Position numbers and translations under genes: made by a program. Source: Sternotherus odoratus (lineage: Eukaryota; Chordata; Testudines; Kinosternidae). Taken from it: DNA of 64,000 nucleotides. The notes under the pieces were generated by a model, which was not told the origin of the DNA, did not search any database, and saw only the letters and a list, made by a program, of their open reading frames with translations. The DNA lies in contig JAVMKO010000003.1 in assembly GCA_032164245.1 (NCBI GenBank), positions 43,402,890 to 43,466,889 on the forward strand. Reading direction: 5' to 3'. The first letter of the stretch is position 1, and every line of letters starts with the position of its first letter. Shown piece by piece: positions 10,646 through 24,200 of the stretch.

Positions 10646-11264
10646 AAAATAAGGAGCCAATGTGACCTTTCACAGATATCTTTGAAATTTCACTCAGCAC
10701 TACGAGAGTACTAAACAAATAGAGGAAGGCTGATATATGATGTTATATGGAGTTTTTAAATATATTACAGAGAAAAAGACTCATGAGTCTGACTGGTTCC
10801 AGGAAGTCTTTTACACTGATTCGTAAAAGATTGCTAAGAAATAGTTATTAGCTGAATATTCAGAAAATTTAGTATAGGACATGAAGAGTCTTTTGATGGG
10901 GCTGGTAAAAAAAGAGCAAGAAAGGCAGATTCTGGGTATAAGACACTTTGCTATAAAGCAATGAATTTGATAGTGGCTATAAAAAAAAAATCTTCCAATC
11001 AATGATTTGTGAATGAATATTAAAGTAACCAACTGAATAAAAGCTAGCAAGAGATCATGGTATAAAAGTTATTTACTAAATACTAGTAGGTCATTATGGA
11101 AAACAAGCAAAGTCCCTTAAGATTTGGCACTGGGGAAAACCCTCTTTAGAATCTATATAAACTAACTTGAAATAGGAGCAAGAGACCTGAATTCTAAATT
11201 TACAAACATTGGAGAAATAGTAAATAAAATCAAGACAAGCACAGACCTGAAGGAGATATGAATA
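10646..11264. other. Intronic, nothing recognised
   Basis: A/T-rich sequence inside the 20.5 kb LMBRD1 intron. I see no gene, RNA or repeat terminus. Confidence 0.5.
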
Positions 11265-11478
11265 ATGTAGCTGAAGTCGGCGTACATACAGCCGACTTAC
11301 CTGCTGTCCTCATGGCGGCGGTGCGCTCCCCCGTCGACTCCAGCTTGTGCCTCTCAGAGAGCTGGAGTTCCGGAGTCGATGGGGGTGCCACTGGTGATAG
11401 ATATATCGCATCTTGATGAGACTCAATAAATCGATCGCCAAAAGACCGTTTGCTACCCACGGTAGCGAAGACAAGCCC
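11265..11478. repeat. Small MITE ending in 'gaagacaagcccta'
   Basis: The right terminus 'tagcgaagacaagcccta' belongs to the '(c)agggcttgtct' family of termini also seen at 57529-57791. The interior has an inverted pair around 'gtcgactccagcttgtgcctctcagagagctggagttccggagtcga' (about 11333-11380). The left boundary is uncertain. Confidence 0.55.
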
Positions 11479-12479
11479 TAAGAGGTGAAAGGGTATGCAG
11501 TGGGAGAGATCAAATAAGAGGTGGTAATAAACATGCACTGAAACGGAACTTACAGAAAATATCAGGCAACAAACCTGGAAGTAGTATGGAATAATATTAA
11601 GGAGAAGGGTCAGTGTGGGGAAGAAGGGGAAAGAGGCCTAAAACAAGAGAGAAATTAACTATAAAAGCATGAAATAATGTTAGGCTGTGTATGGTTCATG
11701 TAGGACTATTTTTGGAAAACCATTTATAGTATTGGTTACTCATTTTAAATATGTAATCTGTATAAACTGGTAAAAGGATATATTAGCAGACTTAGGTAAC
11801 AGTTATATTTTAAAATAAAAAATCTGAAAATTAATTTCCTCCCTTATGAGCTCCTGACAAGACACAAATTTAGGATGCCATGTTTGTCCTGTTATAGATG
11901 CAAACATTACAATTACCTAGATCAGCATTTCCTGCATTTTCAATTACAACAGTGTTCAATGCTACAGGCTAAATAAAAACTCTTGTTTAAACATATATGC
12001 AGAGGAGTGACTGCTTTTCAATTATTATTTTTTTTAAAACCTAAAATTGACACCATTGACCTGCCAGTCACCTGGCTGGATGTCACAGGTCCAACAGTGA
12101 TCATTACGGACACAGGATAAGACTCCGCACAGACATCTTTTTCCGGTTTATATGCTTATGCTATGCATCTGAGGGGAGTCCGGTCTGCTCTTGTAGAACA
12201 CAATGGACAAAGATTTGGGGGAAGGAGGAGGGGAGATAGGGATAATTTAGGCTCCTGACCACAGGATTAAGAAAGCATCATCACCTAAGGAACCTGTGCT
12301 TCTGCCACCCTTGGAACTGAACACCTGACACTGCTCGTCTTGTACTGTGTATAGATGCACTTGAGGATAAACCCCAGTATGAAATGATACCCTGAAAAAT
12401 GGAGTACTTAATCTCCCACTCCATGACTGGAAGGATCTGCTCCAGCCATCTGCTATGGTGTTCTACAGACTAGGTAAAT
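11479..12479. other. Intronic, nothing firmly recognised
   Basis: A/T-rich intronic DNA. The right end (about 12320-12479) may be further decayed DIRS sequence continuing from the relic at 12480-13210, but I could not establish the frame. Confidence 0.4.
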
Positions 12480-13210
12480 AAAAACATGTTAGGAAAATCT
12501 AGTATCTGACACACCAGTTCCATAATCTGATGGGTTCATGGCATAGGAGGGAAGACCTTCTCAATGTGAAACACTGTGGTTGTATTGTTGGCATTATTTG
12601 GCTTGTCTGTCCCTTGTGCACAGCGATGAGCTCCAAGAGAGACTGATGTGTGTTCTTGCTTCTCTTGAGGTCCAAAGGCCTTGTACTCAGAAGGTCCTCC
12701 ATGTGTGCCCCACTCCCACAAAATTGAATCATCCATCACTATAGTGCTAGACAGCGCGGGAGATGCAAAGTTCTGCAGGCATTTGAAGGGTTCTTCTACA
12801 GAGACTACTACTAAAGGGACAGGGCCAAATGATATTTGGTTAACCAACCTTGAATGTAGTCTGTCATGCAGCATTATGAAGGTACATGAGACCATGTGTT
12901 CTAGAAGTGAGAGCAACATTATGGTGGTATTTAGATCTTGAATTTATCCTAAAGAGCATAAGCTATGGACTGACTGGAAGTGCTCCAATAAGTCTGTGAA
13001 TTGGCTTCAAAATAGATTTCTGTAGGTTTCAAAACCTGAATCTGAAATTTAACAAACTGAGCACGATACAGAGACTCAGACATGATGAGATCTCCCCATA
13101 CCAACCAATAGCCTAGGTATGGGTATATGTTTGTGTATCTTGTCTGAAGCTGCAGTTAAATCAAAAGTGGTCATAAGAGAAACCAACAGTAAATGAAAGA
13201 GCAAAGATGA
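12480..13210 (-). pseudogene. DIRS reverse transcriptase / RNase H relic (copy b)
   Basis: On the minus strand, the translation over 13180-13040 reads KHIYPYLGYWLVWG, matching the catalytic YLDDW region of DIRS reverse transcriptase with both aspartates lost (LGYW). Further on, the 12919-12536 frame reads MDDSILWEWGTHGG, then an L-G-A-H-R segment, then NNANNTTTVFHIEK. This follows the order of the RNase H domain (D...GWGAH...ELRA...DNTTAVFYINK). The catalytic aspartate before NTT has become Asn. No other DIRS part is evident nearby, so this is a truncated copy. Confidence 0.7.
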
Positions 13211-16200
13211 GGTGCTATCATAATGAATGCCAATGGTCCTTAAGAATTTGGTACATTTTGTTAGTGATTAAAAGAGGACCGCTGCTTTGTTAAATTAAGT
13301 GTGCCAGTCTAATTTCTGATTGACATCTGGTTGTGTCACCATTCATAGTCAGTATCCACAGAGAAAAAGAAATGAATGTGCATGAGATATCTTACTTCGC
13401 TCTCAGCGATAGTCCCTCCAAGTAGATCTTTGTCTTCATTATTTTTCACTATTTGGCCTATTTTGGAGCACATCCACCCACAATACACTTTCAGTGCAGG
13501 TTTACTTTTGCTTGACCATTTGGATCTCCCATCTTATATTTAAAACAAATGAGGTATATGAAAGCATTCTTAATTTATTTATTTTTTTAAGTAAAGGATG
13601 AAAGAAAGATGGCTTAGCATGTACTTTACATTATTCTGCATTCCAATGCTGATACAACATTGTGACTACAGTTCCAGTAGTCTTGTATGGTGCCTGATAT
13701 GCATCTTTCAGGGGGAAAAAAATGTGTTTCCTAAGAAAAACTCTTCGAGCAGAACAAAAATATTTTTATTCTTCCAGCTCTTTCTAGAAGCCATTTTTTA
13801 AGAATGTCTGCACTCAAAGTGAAAGTAGGATGTTAATGCTGTCCTTGTGATGTTAATTAAGCAATGTTGCCAGCAAATGAAATGTTCTTTAATTAAAACA
13901 GTCCACAGATTCTGAAGTCCGAGGACAGATTGGAAGTTAAGCTTTCCAACAGTGCGACTGCAGCAGTGATTTAAATCCAGGCTCAATTTTTCCCCTAAGA
14001 TACAGATATTGGACAAGTTTTAGTCTTATTTTAAAACTGTGGGTGAATTTAGTTCTTATAAAGATGAGGGATCGATAGTATTGATTCAGCCCAGCATATA
14101 CTGTAGGCAAACACAATGAGAGTTTTCCATCATCTCAGCCGTGACTTTGTAGTACAAACCCACCATTATTATTTTTATTTTTTTAAAAGAACACTAAACA
14201 AACAAAACGAAATAAAGGAAAACTGGTTTGTGGGTAGAATTGCAGAAAGCTTTCTCTTTCCTCAATTTGTTCTAGTGAGTACATCTATTTCTAAATTACA
14301 TGCACGAAATGTTCAGGTCACTTGATTAAAAAAGGCAGAAAATTAGAGATGGGGTTGCAGGGAGATCAAACAGAGGCTTCCAGATTGCACTTGTGATAGT
14401 AAGGAGAGAACTGCCTGGGGGGGGGGATAGTAAAACTCAGTGCATTTAGGCTCTCTGGTTGGCACATTACAGGCTTAGGCAACTCTAAGCAGCTGTGTCA
14501 TATAATCACACTTATTTTAGTATGTGTTTGTTCAGCACCCTGCACAATGAGACCTTTGATCCAGGTTGGGGCATCTGGATGGTACAGTAATTTTCCTGCT
14601 CCTCTGTCCCCAAGTGGGGTCTGGGAGTATAAAAGAAACTTACAATGGTTCTCACTCCTGTTCAGCAGTAAAGTATTTAAATATTTAACCAGTACAGGCA
14701 CTTATTTGATCAGTTATATGGAGATATTGCTTCACTGTTAACTGATCAATTGTTCTCCAGAGCTACTGAAGCTGAGCAAGGTTCAAATTTGGAAGCTACC
14801 ATTAGACCGTCAAACTTATTAATACAGTAGTGACCAGACAGCAAGTGTTAAAAATCAGGACAGGAGGTAGGGGATAACAGGAGCCTATATAAAAAAAGAC
14901 CCCAAATTGAGACACAGAAGCGCAGTGTGTCCAATGAAATGCCGCCAAAACTGGAAGCACTCAATTCAACCGCTTTTCGGTGGACATAGCCCGGGTCCGC
15001 AGCGCATGCTGAACAAAAGCAGGTTTTGAATTAAGAAAGTTTGACAAATAGAAGAAACAAAATTCAATTTTGCCAAAATTAGCTAATTCAAATTCTTGTG
15101 AAAACTTCTGAGAGCAGTCTAATATGGATATGAAGCTTGGCCTTATCTGGTGGATACAATTGAATATTTGTGCTAATGGGTATCTAATAAGCTTGATTCA
15201 ATATATTTTGAACCTGAGAAAAAGATACTAGGCAAGTGAAATATAAAGAGAAAATCTCCATAGAAAAAGAGAATAGTTTTCTTTAAATCAGATGCATTTC
15301 TTTACCAGAAATTTTAATAGGTTTCACTGATAGGACAGATAAAACTAATTAATGAAAACTTGTGCCTGAACATGTTGGTTACAGTGCTTCTGCTGTACTA
15401 TTAAGAATTATAAATCTGTGTTGAAATTTGTCCTCCCTCCCCCACTTAGTGACAGCAGAACTACAATTTTCTACATCTTGTAACTACTTCAGCCTATGAA
15501 TAATTGTTCTCTAAAAACCTCTGAAATGGCTACGTTCTATATTAAGATACCATTATGTAAAATATTTTAATTACAGATTTAAAAAATATACAGAAGACTT
15601 TAGCATTAGGACTGCTATAAAAGCAATTATAGAAAGATTTAACTTTCAAGGGTTTTCATGCACACATACTAAATCAGATAAACATTACACAAAGCTAAAC
15701 TTATAAAATGCATTTATTTTGGACCATAAAAGCTACTATATGAATCAGTAGCACTTACAAAAAGATTTTAAAAAAATCTTTAGATAGTAGTCAATTTGTA
15801 TAGAGTCATGTCACAATGTATCAGTAATACAAACAGCCCTATAATTAAGAACCTTTCAAATATTGAAACTAATGGTTCTCAATTCTATCCAACTCCTTCA
15901 ACTCTTCTCTGAGAAAAATCACAGGTAAACACAAGCCTTGTGGTATGCCTTTAAGATTAAATTCATGCTCTATAGCACCAATGAACAAAGAATATTCCCT
16001 AGTAGAAAACACTTTATGGAGAATGACCTGCCAGTAGATTCAGTTTTTAACACAGGAACTATTAGCTCAAGCATCTCCAGTGACAGTAATTGTCATGGTC
16101 TTTTGCAGCATGGAAGTAGTAATTTTCAGGTACCAAGGACACTGGGACAACATGTTTTCTGTGTGAAGCACTATTCCACAAATCAGGTGTTACACAGTGT

Positions 16201-17849
16201 GACTGGCTATGTCTCTGAATTATCTTACAGGGTAGACTTGTGTAAAGAGAATGCAAAAGTCTAAAATGGCATAAATAATAGAAGAAAAAATAACTAATCA
16301 TACAAAGTCCCAGAACACTTCACAACAGAAAAAGATATAAGCAACATGACATTTGAGCTGCAGTTTTGAAGGAAGCTGTCCCAAAATTCATCCCAAAACT
16401 TAAAGTTGGTAAAGACAAAACCTTAGACCAATACAGTTTTTGTTCATTATTTGAAAAAGGAAAAAAAAAAAGTTATTTTTAAAATCAAAAACTAACATTT
16501 CCCTGCAGCATCTGCAACCCAAACTTGAGAACTCGAAAAAGTTTCCTTGCTTTTCAACTGAGAGAAATGAAAAAAGTGAACAATAAATGAAGATTCTTTT
16601 AGTTTTTAATAATTTATGGTGACACCACCACTGGTAAGGAAACTGGTTTATTTTTTTTTTCAGTGGGAATGTTTTTTAAACAGTCTGTTTCAGAATATTG
16701 TAGTTCAACTGAAAACTGACCAAGATAAACTTCTAAAGATAAACTTAAATCATCGACATGCTGTATATGTATATGTCATTGTTACATACCTAAAAAGCTT
16801 AGACTATATATTGACAAAAAGATACAATTACCGTCAATAGAGCCTAGCATAAGAATGAAATTGGGTATAAAGAGAAATATGCTATTAGGAATAAAAAATA
16901 ACCAAAACTGTTCTGTGTTGTGCATTTCCCATTACACTAGTCTATTTCATGGGTAAAGGCTCTAGCTAGCTAGTTTAGGGTCTCCTCCAGGAGAGACCTG
17001 TTGAGTAAGTAACAATCTCTGGCAAGGATACTTCCATTCAATCCGCATCATTGTTTTCCCCAAGATACTCTTAAACAGAAAATAAATTGGATTAATCTCA
17101 AGGTGCCAAACCACATCTGTATTTCCAAGAGGAAAAAAGTGTTGATTAAGTTGGGCTTCAGCCAACAGATCACTATCTGAAAGTATTTGTCTCGTGCAGC
17201 CTGTTACCTACATTCATGTAATGTAAAATGTCAAATTAAATTAAATTAACAGGGTAACCTCTCCATCCACCTTCCCATCTTTGTGAGACCGTTTGATCCT
17301 ATTGCTTCTTTGATACAGAAATAATGCTTCCAAGTATTTCATTGTTTTATATGCTCGTCCTGACCTGTACTTAACTTTTCCAAGTAAAAATAACCGTACC
17401 ATTTTCACAATGGTAGGAATGATCAAATCCAAGATTTTCTATAGAAGTTAGTGAAACATTATATTCTAAGGATCTGGGGTGTTGTACCAACAATGTTTAC
17501 CACAATCAGTCCTACCCACAACTGACTCCTAGTAGTACAACTTTCCCCTTCTTGGAAGAATGTTTAAATTTAAAATAAATAATGTTCACAGTAAGACAAT
17601 CAAAACCACACACTTGTGAAAACTAAAGTAAACTTATGTTCTATAGAAAGAAAAATTTCATGCATTTTATCCGAAACCCACCACGAACCAAACCCACACA
17701 AAGATTAAACTACTTTTAGATCGAATTTTCTTAGTGATTGTAATGTAATACCTAACTTACTTACAGGTTCCCTCACACCCACCCACCCTTCTTTTCCTGA
17801 CAGACTTGCAGGAACTAAGTCTGACCACCTTCATAATCTAATGGTGTGC
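13211..17849. other. Intronic, largely unique-looking A/T-rich DNA
   Basis: 4.6 kb of the 20.5 kb LMBRD1 intron with only short, unrelated open frames. There is a G run near 14420-14427. Around 14530-14590 a 'tgttcagcaccctgcacaatgagacc...gggg' segment resembles the tail of an old SINE-like repeat, but it is too diverged to name. Confidence 0.45.
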
Positions 17850-19530
17850 AGGGCTTTTTCACAAAAAGTAGAGTTCAGCTCCTACTTATGGTCTTCTGCA
17901 GTAAATAAGAGCTACTGTCACACCCCAATGGCCCAGTCCCCCAAGTCCCCTGGAGAAGCAGATCAGTATTGTATGTGGCTAACACTGTTGCAGGCATTGC
18001 AAAGTGTTCTTGGAAGGGTTAAAGGTATAAAGTGGAATGAAAGGTTACTTTGGAGGTCTCAGGAGGCCGGGGGGCGGGAGGGGAGGAACAAGTTAATTTG
18101 AAAAAAGTCAGCTTGTGTAAGAGGGGTACCCTGATCCCGGTGCTCTTGAGCACCGAGAAAAGGACTCTTAACTAGCTAAAACCCACTTAACTTAGCTGCT
18201 TCCCAGCCAAATTAAGTCCCACACCCCGAGACACCCCCCTTTTTACCAGTGGGGTTCTGGGGGTCTCACGGCTGCCAACATCCAGGTGTACTTCCCAAAA
18301 CCTTGGGGGGGGGGGGCGGACTGCCCCAAGACCCTAACTTTGTCCCCCTCCCTGGGAGCCAGAGTCAGTCACTGGAGGCTATTCCCCTCCCCTTCACCCT
18401 TCCCGGCTAAAGGCAGAGACAGGCTCTGTTCCTCAGCTGGTAACCTGAGCTGATTCCTTTACCTAACCCCCCCTTCTCTCTTCCCAGTGAAGAGAGGGAG
18501 ACCTGAGGGGAATTAAACCAGACTGTTTTTATAACTAACAAGATTTAATACAGAAAGAGAATAAACAGAGATACAGTACACTTCACAATCTGGGGTTCTC
18601 TAACTCCCTTCTGAAACGGAAAGAGACACCCCAAATGGCACAGGCTTATAAAAGAATCAAAATGTTATACTTACAGTACAGCTAATTAGAATTATAAGAA
18701 GAAAGGTAGAGTCATCTTCACAGCTAAAGATGCTCGGACCCTTGCCAGCTACATGGCAAGCAAAAAGAAAACTGACTTCAAACCCCTCCCTCCCTCATGG
18801 CAGGGAAACTCTAAGTCACTGTTCTCAGATGACATTAACCTTCTCCAGCTCTCTACACTTATGACAGCTTGGTCTAGAGATAGAGAGAAAACTGCTCTGT
18901 GCTCAAGGTCAAGAATCAACACAGACCATGCAAAGCACCAAAAAAACTGCTTTTCAACAACCAGCTGGGGGTTGAACATATAGACAGAAGCAAAACAAAG
19001 GCAAAACAAGTTGCACGACTGAGATTGCACGTTTGTGAAGGTTGGCCACCCAGTAAGACTCAGTCTGCCTTTGTGACCCTAGAGCCAGTATGTTTGGGGG
19101 AAGCTGAAGAAGCCACAAAAGGCGGTCTGGACTGGAATACCGAGCAAAGATCTCTGAAGGGGACGCCCCCAAGAGACCCCAGGGTATAAAAACCCTCCCA
19201 AGAGCAGAAGCAAGTTGGAGATTGGCAGCGGAACCCCAGGATGACCGGAGCACTGGACAAAACTCCCGTCCAACCACGCCCCTTCTGCAGGCCTGGCCAG
19301 CATGTCAGAGTATGAAGGTGGGTTAAAGCTTGGGCACTAATGCTTTTTTCCTTCCTCTGAGTGACATGAAAGCAGTTCCTGCACTCACCGCTTTTTTAAA
19401 AAATATTTTCTTAATAAAGCTTTAAAATTCAGTCACATGGTGTGTTCGCTTCATCTCCACCCCTACGATCCTGCAGTCTCAGACTGATCAATTCAAGACC
19501 AGGAAGATTGGTAACAGAAATCTGTCGCAC
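17850..19530 (+). repeat. LTR-like composite region
   Basis: The right part looks like an LTR on the plus strand: a TATA box 'gggtataaaaaccc' (19183-19196) is followed 228 bp later by an AATAAA signal (19413-19418), with a possible end at 'gattggtaaca' (19508-19518). The left part (18115-18700) may belong to a different LTR on the minus strand, because 'ataactaacaagatttaata' reads as an R/U5-like sequence in complement. I found no target duplication and cannot fix the ends. Confidence 0.45.
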
Positions 19531-19629
19531 TACAGTAGAAGTGCCATGTAGGCAACAAATTTAAACACTAGGAATCATCATGCATAGAACTGTTCTTGGG
19601 CATGGTGTTTGCCTCTGGAAAAGAGGCAC

Positions 19630-19896
19630 ATTTTAGAACAGGATTGCGACCCCGGGGGGGGAGGGGGGTGTTTATGGGCCGATTCCCGAGGAGTCACAAG
19701 CTCCCTGTGCCGCTGAATAGAACACTTTCAGCAGCTTTTCGGCGGAGATGCCGTGTGCTTCAGAGAGTCTTCCAAAAAGCCACAAAAGTGATTGTTTCCA
19801 GTTTCAGTGGCATTTCGGCAGACACACATGGGTTACGGTGGCCCGCGGAGAACAGAAAAGGGCCCCCCTCCTCCCCCCAAAAATTGAGAACCACTG
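19630..19896 (-). repeat. hAT-type MITE, one end preserved
   Basis: The right end reads 'gagaaccactg' (19886-19896). Its complement CAGTGGTTCTCAA is a common hAT terminus. The left end is not clear. An internal 'agcttttcggcggagatgccg' (19734-19754) and 'tggcatttcggcagacac' (19808-19825) form diverged repeats. Confidence 0.5.
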
Positions 19897-20143
19897 TTCT
19901 AGAACCACCATCCCACAATACAACTATCTTGAGGACAGGAAAAAAGAAATAGGAAAATGGAGCATCCTTGGGCCTCCAGAGGGAGTCAGAACTTCTACAA
20001 CCTCTGCCCATTGAAGAAAATATAACAAGTATATGGAACACTTTCAAGCAGCACATATTGTTAGAAAAATAATGAGAACAAAACTATATTCCTTCACATA
20101 AGTTAAAAATAAAGCTTGTGAATCTTAATCCATGAGCTATTTA

Positions 20144-20748
20144 TCTATCTATCTATCTATCTATCTATATAAAAGTCAAGTGGTGTATGTATGTATGTAT
20201 GACTGCGAACTCCTCCCACACCGTTTGAGCCAGAGACTTGAATTTTGGTACAGTGAGGGGTCTTGGGGTCTAGATGCTGGTAAGGGTCGAAACATTTTCA
20301 GATCTCACCTCTGACGCCCCCCAGGGGTGAAAGTCTTTCAGAGCCAATCACATCAGCTGGGCAGTTAGGTGGTGATGGTGTCATAATACCCCCCTCCAAC
20401 AGACACCTCACTCACTCAGCTCACCCCTCCCTCCTCCAACGGAACCCCAGAGATCCCTCAGTTCTCTGCCCCTCCCAACGGAACCCCGGAGATCCCTCCC
20501 CCCTCAGCTCTGGGCCCCCTCCCCCCCTGCGACGGATCTGAGTTGGGTTTGGTGGGACGGTAAGTGAGGTGGGGGTGTCTGGTTCGGTCGGGGGGTGAGG
20601 TGGGGGTGTCGGGTTTGCTTGGGGGGGTGGGAAGGTGTCGGGGTGGGTGAGGGGTGAGGTGTAGGTGTTGGGGGTGGTCAGGGGGTGTCAGCTGTCTGCC
20701 ACCTCCCCACCTCCGACTGACCCGAGCAGCGCCGGGCACTTATGCTAG
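20144..20748 (+). mobile_element. Non-autonomous Helitron, 605 bp
   Basis: The 5' end is TC within a (TCTA)n run followed by 'tatataaaagtcaa', then the conserved 'caccgtttgagccagagacttgaa' (20220-20243). The 3' end is CTAG (20745-20748) preceded by a short hairpin CCCG...CGGG (20721-20736). The element lies between A and T, as expected for Helitrons. The 5' 200 bp is clearly homologous to the Helitron at 47538-48143. The interior differs: here it is a G-rich minisatellite with units like 'gtgaggtgggggtgtc' (20560-20690). No Rep/helicase coding is visible. Confidence 0.85.
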
Positions 20749-21119
20749 TTTAAAATATAAGCAGACTTTCACTGCCAGGTTCCCAGGAGAATAGGACATC
20801 CATAAAACAAAATTCCATTTTAAAATATGGAACTACTAAGCTTAAGTTTTCAATCTCGTAACAGGTCTTTAACAAAAAAAATTAAACTTTGATGATAAAA
20901 AGTAATTTCAGTAAAGACTAACTTTAGCTTTGGCACGCTAATGTCAGTATTCTCACAGAGACCAACATCTTCAGTGTTGAAGGCCTGATTATCCAGCATC
21001 AACTAAGCTGGAGCAGCTGCTGTGTATGCATGCCCGATGAGTGCTTACCAGAACAACAGCTGTATGGCCAACTCACTAAAGAAGAAAACAAACAAGGAGG
21101 CCAAAAGAAACACTTTAAA
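20749..21119. other. Intronic, nothing recognised
   Basis: A short A/T-rich spacer between the Helitron and the Penelope-type repeat. Confidence 0.5.
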
Positions 21120-21275
21120 GACAAATATCAGAGGGGTAGCTGTGTTAGTCTGTATCCTCAAAACGACGAGGCCTATGGCACCTTAAAGTAGAAGTGGGGG
21201 GTTTTAACCACACAAACTTATGTCCAAATAAATCTGTTAGTCTGTTAATCTTTAGTCTTTAAGACACCAAATTCC
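21120..21275. repeat. Penelope-type short repeat (inverted pair, decayed)
   Basis: The left half reads 'ggtagctgtgttagtctgtatcc' and 'ggcaccttaaag'. The right half, in complement, reads 'acttatgtccaaataaatctgttag' and 'agtctttaagacacca'. This is the same pair of motifs found inverted at 41610, 51746 and 53265. The ribozyme-like core expected between them is mostly lost ('agtggggggttttaaccacac'). Confidence 0.65.
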
Positions 21276-24200
21276 TTGATACTTTAAAGACACTCTTAAG
21301 ATAAACACCAAGAGATATCACTCATTGGGAGACTGTAGCCCAAGACAGGGATAACTGGCCAATACTTTCTAGAGAACAAACATCCACTTTTGAAGAAAAT
21401 GCCTTGCCCTGGTTGCAGAAAAACATCAGAAAAGGACAGAACTGTCATGCAGCAATTGCAGCCCAATCCTGACTTCCAATATTACATACAACATCTTGCC
21501 AAAGTGTGGTTCCAAGATCAATCTCCTCAGTCAAAGGACCCATACAAAATAAAACCTGTGTAAGATCATCCTTGACCCCAAGTGATCACTGGATAAACTG
21601 CCGACTGGATAAACTTTTGTAAAATGGCATCTAGTTGCTAAATCTACAGGTACTATGGTTAGAAAAGTCTTACGAGTTTCCTCTAGTAAACAAACATACA
21701 AATGAAGGTTTACAACACAGCAGACAGTCTCTGTACCATCTACAGAACCTCTGTCATTCATTCATGGAGTGAGGAAAGGACATTATCCCCAACCCATGTA
21801 GTGTGTGTTGTATGAGGTGAAAGTGAGGGGTACCATTTGAAGGTCAGTTATGGTTTCCGATCTGACAGGAAATAAATGAAATTTATTACTGTATGTACAT
21901 ACAGGCACAAGACAAGATACTAGAGTTCTTCTATGAAATGTTTTTCCTGTCCTAAGGAATGGGGAGAGTCAGTCATTTACACAAGAAAAAGGCAATCTTC
22001 CTCCGCTCTGAAAATAACTGTTGTAGTTCTCATCCTGAATTAAAGAACTATTTACTGACTTTTTGCTCCTGAAACCTTTTGAGAGAGGTTTAGCAAATAC
22101 AGTCATTTCCTCCCAGAGACCTCAGAATGTTAGGTAACATCCTAGACTGGCTGTGCTCTTTTTGGGGAAAACTGAGCTTGAAAATCCATTAACAATACAC
22201 ATTCAGTATTTTATATGGAGGAAAATATTAGAGCAATTTAAGATGCATTTCTGAACTCTGGTCATTGAACAGTACAGAAACTGAAATTTTACTTTATAAA
22301 ATGTCTGACAAATGCCTCATGATTATATGTATATTGAATACTGTAAATACAAATCAAGTATTTAATATAGAATAAGTGTTCAGTGAAAACTACGGTGAAA
22401 CAAACATCTTATTTTGTATTGTGAATGAAAAATATTATTCTAGCGCCTCCAACTTTTCAAATAATCCAAACAAAAAGGAACCTACTCATGCTTTACATAG
22501 TTTTCCCTGCTAGGACACAGTCACAATATCAAATTATGCTTAATCTTTAGAGAAACTTCTTAGAAGAAAAAGCAAAATAGGCTCTCAACCTAGTAAGAAA
22601 CCATGCTTTCTCCCATTCCCAAATAAGAGTGTCCAGTGGCCCCTAGTGATGGCCAACATCTCTGCAGTGTCAATTCTGCAGAGAAAAATGAAATTCTGTG
22701 CAGAAAGTTAATTCTGCGCAAATTCTGCATTGTGCAGTGGCACACAATTCCCTCCAGTAGCAAATGATTAAGCATTTACAGGAAAAGAATAAAGTTCTTA
22801 CCATAGACATTCATCTATCCTGAGCTTCATTGAGTCAGTTTTGAATAAGCTGGTCTTACTTCCCCTACAAAGATTGAAGAAAGGGATGATCCCTCTCTAT
22901 GGGACAAAAACAAAACCAAGCCATACACTAATCCACTCAAAACACAAAGGGGTCAAAATAACCCTTAAAAACCTAGAAAAATGTCCTAGAAGAGTTCTGA
23001 GAGCCAATGAAGTCCAGAGCTGTGAATTGGTTGATGCTCAGAAGCTTAAGGCAATGTTGGAGCAGAACAAATGAATCAACAAAATAAGTTTAAGGTGATG
23101 AAACCTGAACAGAAACCTGCCCCTCCCCACCACACCACAAAATAAAAGCCTGTAAGATCAAGGAGCCTGAACTGTGGCTGAAGATGCAATGCACTTGACA
23201 GGAATCCATTTGCAATGATCGAGGAACTGACTGGAAGTTCCCAAGGCCAGTGGTTAGGGACACTACGAATTGCATAACAGAATATTTCTTGATCTGCTTG
23301 CTACAACCTTGAAAGACCAAAACATTATAGAGCTAGGAGAGCACTTCCCATTTCACGATACAGAGCAGACACTCGTAAGTGAGAATCCGTATCCTATAAG
23401 GATGCTAAGAATTTGGAGCCCTCAAGACTAAAACTGGATGACAGAGCAATGTCTGTCTCTCAATCCTGGGCCTTCAGTTGTAGTTAAATCATCTGGATCA
23501 CCCTAAACTCAAGGACAGGTAACAGTCTTGGTATCCAAAGCTTAAGACATCATGAGACCACAGAGAATGTTTAGGTGCTAAATGGAAGACTGGAGAAATG
23601 GCAGCAGACAGAAGAGGAGAAGCAGCTCCAGAGAACTAAGAAAGCAAGCTGTGTAGAACAGAATAAAATGGTCTGTTCCAAAAGCTGCTATGAACACTGC
23701 TATGCAATCAGCATGCTTGGGGGGCCGGGGGGGGAGGGTGAAGAGGAGGAAGAGAAGAGCTCTAGCTAGGACTAACTCAAATACCCAAACAGGGAAAGGC
23801 TGCCCACCCAGCCTACTGAATGCTCCAAAAGAAATCCTTTCCTCATGCTCCATAAAACTACATACATGGAAGCAAAGCTACTATATTAAACACCAGTCAG
23901 AAAGACCATGGCTAGCAATTTGGGGTTCTCACTCGACAGCCCAGCAGACAGATCCACGGAATCAGACCAGAAACTAAGGCATAGGGCACTCACTCAGGAC
24001 AGAAGACCGAACATTAAGATCTGGGAAAGGAGAATTAGATGGAGTAGCAGCTGCCAACAAGAAATTACAATGGTTGCTAAACCTGGAAGCCAATGCCAAG
24101 AGACAAAATGGAATCCCCGGTTCCCTCAAAGGAGGACCAACATGGAACAGTGTCTATGATCAAGCAGGCAGGCTACCAGGCATACCCCCTGCAGATCTCA

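Noticed and set aside
19596..19952. 118-codon frame
   Set aside because: It spans a hAT-type repeat end and has no family pattern.
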